Of a stretch of 64,000 nt of DNA, positions 59,808 through 64,000 are shown in pieces (within the stretch, counting starts at the first letter, position 1; the number at the start of each line of letters is the position of its first letter). The notes beneath the pieces were generated by a model. That model was not told where the DNA came from and made no database searches. It was given only the letters and a program-made list of their open reading frames with translations. A program made the position numbers and the translations under genes. Source of the stretch: Trichomonas vaginalis G3 (taxonomy: Eukaryota > Parabasalia > Trichomonadida > Trichomonadidae); contig NC_067203.1 of the NCBI RefSeq assembly GCF_026262505.1, positions 15,326,392 through 15,390,391 of the forward strand, given 5' to 3'.

Positions 59808-61980
59808 TTAAGGGTGCACCCGCATGGTCGTTTATTTGAGAGGAGGAGGATTACCCTTTCAATTTTGAAAGCTTCGTTAACTTAATATCTCGATGAATAT
59901 TGGCTTAAAATTGAATTTGCCCATACCAATATATCTGATACAATATCCTTAAGTTTTACTAAAAAGAATTTTTTAAAATCCCTGGCAGGGTTGTTAAAAA
60001 TATCAAAAATTAGCGTTTTGAAGACACCATGGTGTCTTATAATTTTCCCTTCCTTATTGGCGTGTAGAAATAAATGCGCCAATAGATTGAAGAAGAAGAA
60101 TTGTTTTTCTCTTAATGAACTTTAATCCTTTTGATATAAGAATATTAAAAACATTAATATAATTTCGATTTCGGAAATTAAATTTCCAAATTTTTTGTGG
60201 CTTTCGGAAATAACAGGATCCCGCATCCAACACGCAACAACAAAACACAAAACACACTTTTTGGTTCTTTCATCGTTTTAATCGTAATTTATGTAATATA
60301 TGATTTGGATAAATTTTACAAAAATAGAACCTAGATTATATTCTTTTCAAAGATTCTTGCTAATCATCAAAAATAATTGTATTTTAAAAAACAATCAAAT
60401 TATCCTTTCATTATTTTAAACTTAAATTAGTTTTTATGATTGACTAAAGCAATCATATTTATTAATCATTAAATAAACAAAAAAATAATATTTGAGAGTT
60501 ATTTCAAAAAAAACACATTGAATTTATTAATTTGTCTCAATTTCAGTATTATAAATTTTTATAATTTCAATATTTTGAAATACACTTTTTAATATTTCAA
60601 TATTTATGATATTTCAATGTATTAAGTGGTCTCAAATTGAGCTTCTCAAATATAAGTTGGCCTATTCAAATAATAAAATTAAATAATATTTAAAATAATA
60701 AATAAAAGTGATTGAGGTCATAGCAAAACGGCTGTTTCAGTCATTAATTCTTAAAAATAAAAAGGGTAAAAACTAAATAAAATGGGTAAAATTCAATAGT
60801 GTCTGTGCTATCGTTCAATTTGAAGGTGTCTTTTGAAACCGCAAGACACATTGAATTTTTGAATAGTGTATTATGGTTTGACAGACACCAATGAAAAAAA
60901 TCAAATGATATTTATTTTAAATATATAAGATCCTTATATAAAATATAAATATTTTATCGTTTTATTTTCTTGTTTTAGAAATGTTTTTTATTGAAAAATC
61001 AATAAAACTAACTCCAAAATAAAATTTTTGAATTAAAGACACTACGATGACACCAGGCAAATCTTCCAAGACACCTATCGTCGGGAATCTAACAACCCTA
61101 ATCCATGCAGATTCGGGGATTTTTAATTTTTTTGATTTTTTTCGAAAATTTTTCGGAAAAAAAAATATTTTCAGAAGAGCCTTAACGGCTAAGTTTTATG
61201 TTTAATGTTGAGTATCAAAAAGAATGGGCATCTGATATAGCCATCATATATCCCAGAAGCAAATAAAAATTCTGACTTTTTAAGCATAAAAAATGAAATT
61301 TTATTTTTTGCAAAAAACAGGCCACCCGGATGTACGTTTATTTGAGAGGAGGAGGATTAAATTTTTGAAAGCACTAAAATTTGTAAATATGCTAGTTATA
61401 TAATAATATTCATTATTTTAAAAAATAAAAATTAAAGCACGTTAACATCTTTTTTGATGAATTTTTACAAAAGCTACTCAGGATAATGCAAGATATGAGT
61501 AGTTAAACATAAATTTCAAATCAGATTTTACTTATAATAAATATTTTAAATTTCTGAAAATTAAGTTCAGATCGACTCTATACGTAGTAAATACTAAATA
61601 AGGTGCCAAAAACCTATTAAACAGTATCAAAACTATCAAGATTGTAATGTTTTTGAAGAAAAATTTATAGAATTATGGACTTCAAACAGATATTATGTAA
61701 ATAAAAATAATATAATGAATTTATTTATTCGTATAATAGCAGTAATAAGTCGATTATTCACTTCTACTTCTGAGATTTGAATTTAATTTCGACAGAAAAA
61801 GAGATTCAAGAGGAAAATACTAGGGGATACAAACAGCCACCATGACAGGATTATTATGGAGCCAAGTTGTATTTTTTGATATTTTTAGAGTTTTCCTACC
61901 TATTTAGGTACCAAGTTATTGCTTAAAAATTAAGGTTCTAAATTCTGAAGTTTACATGATCCTCCCGGGCGCACTCTTAA
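59808..61980. mobile_element. Degenerate TIR element relic (~2.2 kb)
   Basis: The left end reads TTAAGGGTGCACCCG and the right end, inverted, TTAAGAGTGCGCCCG. A 25-base string ending TTTGAGAGGAGGAGGATTA follows the left end and recurs at ~61.34 kb in direct orientation. Several GTGTC/GACAC palindromes lie between (AAGACACCATGGTGTCTT near 60.02 kb). No transposase frame survives. Superfamily unclear. Confidence 0.35.
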
Positions 61981-62205
61981 ACCTTTCTTTGAATTCCTAT
62001 TCACGACATAGAAATCATGAAAATGATTCTTATTTACTTGGTAGATGGTTGCCATTTAATTACAAATTATAGCTTCAATCCATAAAATCCTCAAAAAAAT
62101 ATTAAATCAATCTTTTCCTTACATAATAAGGGAGATGTTTTTCCATGACAAGTTGAATAATTGAATCCATTTTAGAATAAGATATATCCATGAATCTTCG
62201 AATAT

Positions 62206-63474
62206 ACCCAGATTTTCCTTACTTTTACCACCCCTTTAAAGCTGGGGACACCGCCTATCGTTGGGAATAGCTATTAAATAGAACCACCAAGGGTATTTTT
62301 CGAACTGCCGGTGTAGTGTAGTGGAAATATGCGATATATCGATTCATTATGCCAAGGTTTGATTCCCATTTAGCCAATTTTTTTCTTTTTTGGATCATGA
62401 ATTTTTTTTGGGTCACTATAAGATTTGTTTCATGTTCTAAATCTGCTGCATATGTAATCTATTTTTATTTACCTATTTTTTAAAAATCTATTGGATTGCC
62501 AAATTTGAATCTATTTAAAATCATAAAAATCCAAAAAAACTATAAATATATGTTTTATGCATAGTGCCGATACTCAAATATCAGATTACTTAGATCCATG
62601 AATAATATCCGAATTTTTTTTCTTAAAATTAAACTTCAAAACTTCTTGCAATCTTATTCTTAATCAATTGTAAATTTTTAAAACCATTTTTTAAAATAAT
62701 TTTGCATAAATTTTATTCTCATGTTGTTTTAATCGAAAATTGATACATTTTCAAAAAAATAATATTGACTTATGAAATTCATTTTTAAGGTGAAATAGTA
62801 TTTTTTTATTAAAGTATATGAATAATATATAAAAATTAATGAATAATATAAGCAGATTTTTAGTTTACAAAACAAATATGAGCAATGCAATTTCAAACTT
62901 TTGCTGGCAATTTCGATATTGCTCAAGTTTGTAGTATTTGTGATACCTATAACATCGGCTTAATCAAAATTCGATTTTTCTTATGAGTTATTGAGAAAAT
63001 TTGATTGCAATGAGAAGGATTTCGACGTTTTTGATAAACTAAGAGCTGAGCTTTAGGAGTTCAGTTCATTTATGGCTGTAGTTTGATGCGTAGATCTCTT
63101 TTTTATTGTAAATTCTTTCAGCATGGAGATCGAGAATGAATCTTTTGAGAACTTTATGAGTTTTTACACCCGTAAAGAGGTCCTTCGAGGAAAGATAGTC
63201 CAGACTACATGAAGATGTGGGTTAACCAAAAAAATCCGATGGTTTCCCCATATTCATGTAGATCTTCGAAAAAATGAGCACCAAAAAAGCCAAAAAAATA
63301 GGCTTTTTATTGGATTTGTACACTAGATCAATAACCTATTTAGGATCTGACACTCTTTTTAGCCAGAGATATGAGGTCCTTTCTAGGAAAACGATCTATT
63401 CATCCATAAAAAAAATGAATTATCGTTTTCCCCAGAAATTACATGGGGAGTGGTAAAAGTAAGGAAAATCTGGG
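62206..63474. mobile_element. Small TA-flanked TIR element (~1.25 kb), non-autonomous
   Basis: Ends are inverted repeats of ~28 bp beginning CCCAGATTTTCCTTACTTTT, each beside TA, as in Tc1/mariner-type elements. The interior has no clear transposase, contains the tRNA-like relic at its left part and a hairpin around 63.21-63.26 kb (CTACATGAA...TTCATGTAG). Confidence 0.5.
62305..62375 (+). pseudogene. tRNA-like relic
   Basis: A-box-like TAGTGTAGTGG and B-box-like GGTTTGATTCC at the right spacing, but acceptor and T stems do not pair. It shares its A-box with the relic near 39.98 kb. Likely a tRNA-derived repeat, not a working tRNA gene. Confidence 0.25.
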
Positions 63475-63851
63475 TAATTTTGCAATTACTCAGCAAATTA
63501 TATTTAATGCAAAAGATAGTAGTTTTTATACCAAGCATTGAATAACTTGAATAAAATACTTTATATTGATATTATATGTTGTTCAAAGAAAAAAATATTT
63601 AAAAATATTTGAATTTCTAATAATTTTCACAGAATTAATCATCAGTGTGTATCATTTTATAAACTCTGTCTTTGAGACTTTAAATTTTGTGACGATTTTA
63701 GATGAAAGATATAATAAGCGAACTTGTGTTCAAGAATAGCACCAAGTTGATGACGTGATATCACTTCTTAAATGTTAGCATAAATTGTTGTGCTAATTCG
63801 CAAAATCCACGCCTTGATAAGCATGTAAAAAAATGAAGCACGTTTAGAAAT
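63475..63851. other. AT-rich region upstream of the last gene
   Basis: No gene seen; presumably holds the promoter of the frame starting at 63852. Confidence 0.4.
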
Positions 63852-64000
63852 ATGGAGTATTCTTATGAGTCATATTCATATTTATCAGATAATAAGCAAA
63901 ATGACTCTATTCCATCATATACAACGATTGGAACATCCACAGTTCAAGATACTGCAGAACAAATAACAAATTTTCAAAATGAGATATTAAATCAAGCAAA
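63852..64000 (+). CDS. Start of an unknown gene, cut by the window end
   Basis: An ATG at 63852 opens a frame (MEYSYESYSYLSDNKQND) that stays open for 49 codons to the last base. Composition is polar, with Ser/Tyr-rich start and a Gln/Asn helix (DTAEQITNFQNEILNQA). Codon use looks like the host genes. Too little is visible to name it. Confidence 0.5.
   Translation, partial: MEYSYESYSYLSDNKQNDSIPSYTTIGTSTVQDTAEQITNFQNEILNQA

Noticed and set aside
59882-60257. Two overlapping ~66-codon minus-strand frames
   Set aside because: They might be a transposase scrap, but nothing is recognisable and they lie in a decayed element.
63274-63456. 60-codon frame MSTKKAKKIGFLLD
   Set aside because: It ends inside the inverted terminal repeat of the small TA-flanked element and has no coding signature.

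Overview
The window looks like nuclear DNA of a parabasalid protist, Trichomonas or Tritrichomonas type. The reasons are: intronless genes in AT-rich DNA; Inr-like TCA(C/T)T(T/A) boxes 9-13 bases before several start codons; a receptor-type adenylyl cyclase with a PAS domain; a BspA-like leucine-rich-repeat gene; a surface protein with an NPLY-bearing tail; and a Maverick/Polinton integrated in the chromosome. I cannot name the species from the sequence alone.

Region 1 (1-23,758) is most of a Maverick/Polinton whose left end lies outside the window. I recognise a capsid-like protein, a penton-like jelly-roll protein, a family B DNA polymerase, an FtsK/HerA packaging ATPase and a retroviral-type integrase. 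There is also a Dam-type adenine methyltransferase, a phage tail-fibre-like protein and about twenty small unknown genes. Most frames are open, so the copy looks young. I see roughly two or three breaks. No adenovirus-type protease was seen.

Region 2 (23,761-39,025) holds two foldback-like elements side by side. Their long inverted arms are built from arrays of short perfect hairpins. The first (23.76-28.86 kb) carries a hAT-like element with a GAGGA satellite that abuts a 5'-truncated BspA gene, and an snRNA-like tail. The second (29.66-39.03 kb) has arms made of about 27 and 14 copies of a 132-bp unit in opposite orientation. Nested inside are a near-perfect palindrome with 0.7-kb arms and one unknown gene. 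The Maverick appears to end inside the loop of a hairpin of the first element.

Region 3 (39-48 kb) is host sequence: an adenylyl cyclase gene broken by a frameshift and a stop, a duplicated scrap of a cyclase 3' end, and a coiled-coil gene that may be flagellar or basal-body.

Region 4 (48,187-56,143) is a complete-looking Mutator-like (MULE) DNA transposon with a 9-bp target duplication, ~455-bp inverted ends, nested inner inverted repeats, three satellite arrays and an open 1066-codon DDE transposase frame.

Region 5 (56.2-64 kb) holds one single-pass surface protein gene, then gene-poor DNA with relics of two TIR elements, then the start of a gene that leaves the window. The main theme is layered mobile DNA in a trichomonad genome. 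The hairpin-array foldback elements and the phage-like fibre gene of the Maverick are the two most unusual items.
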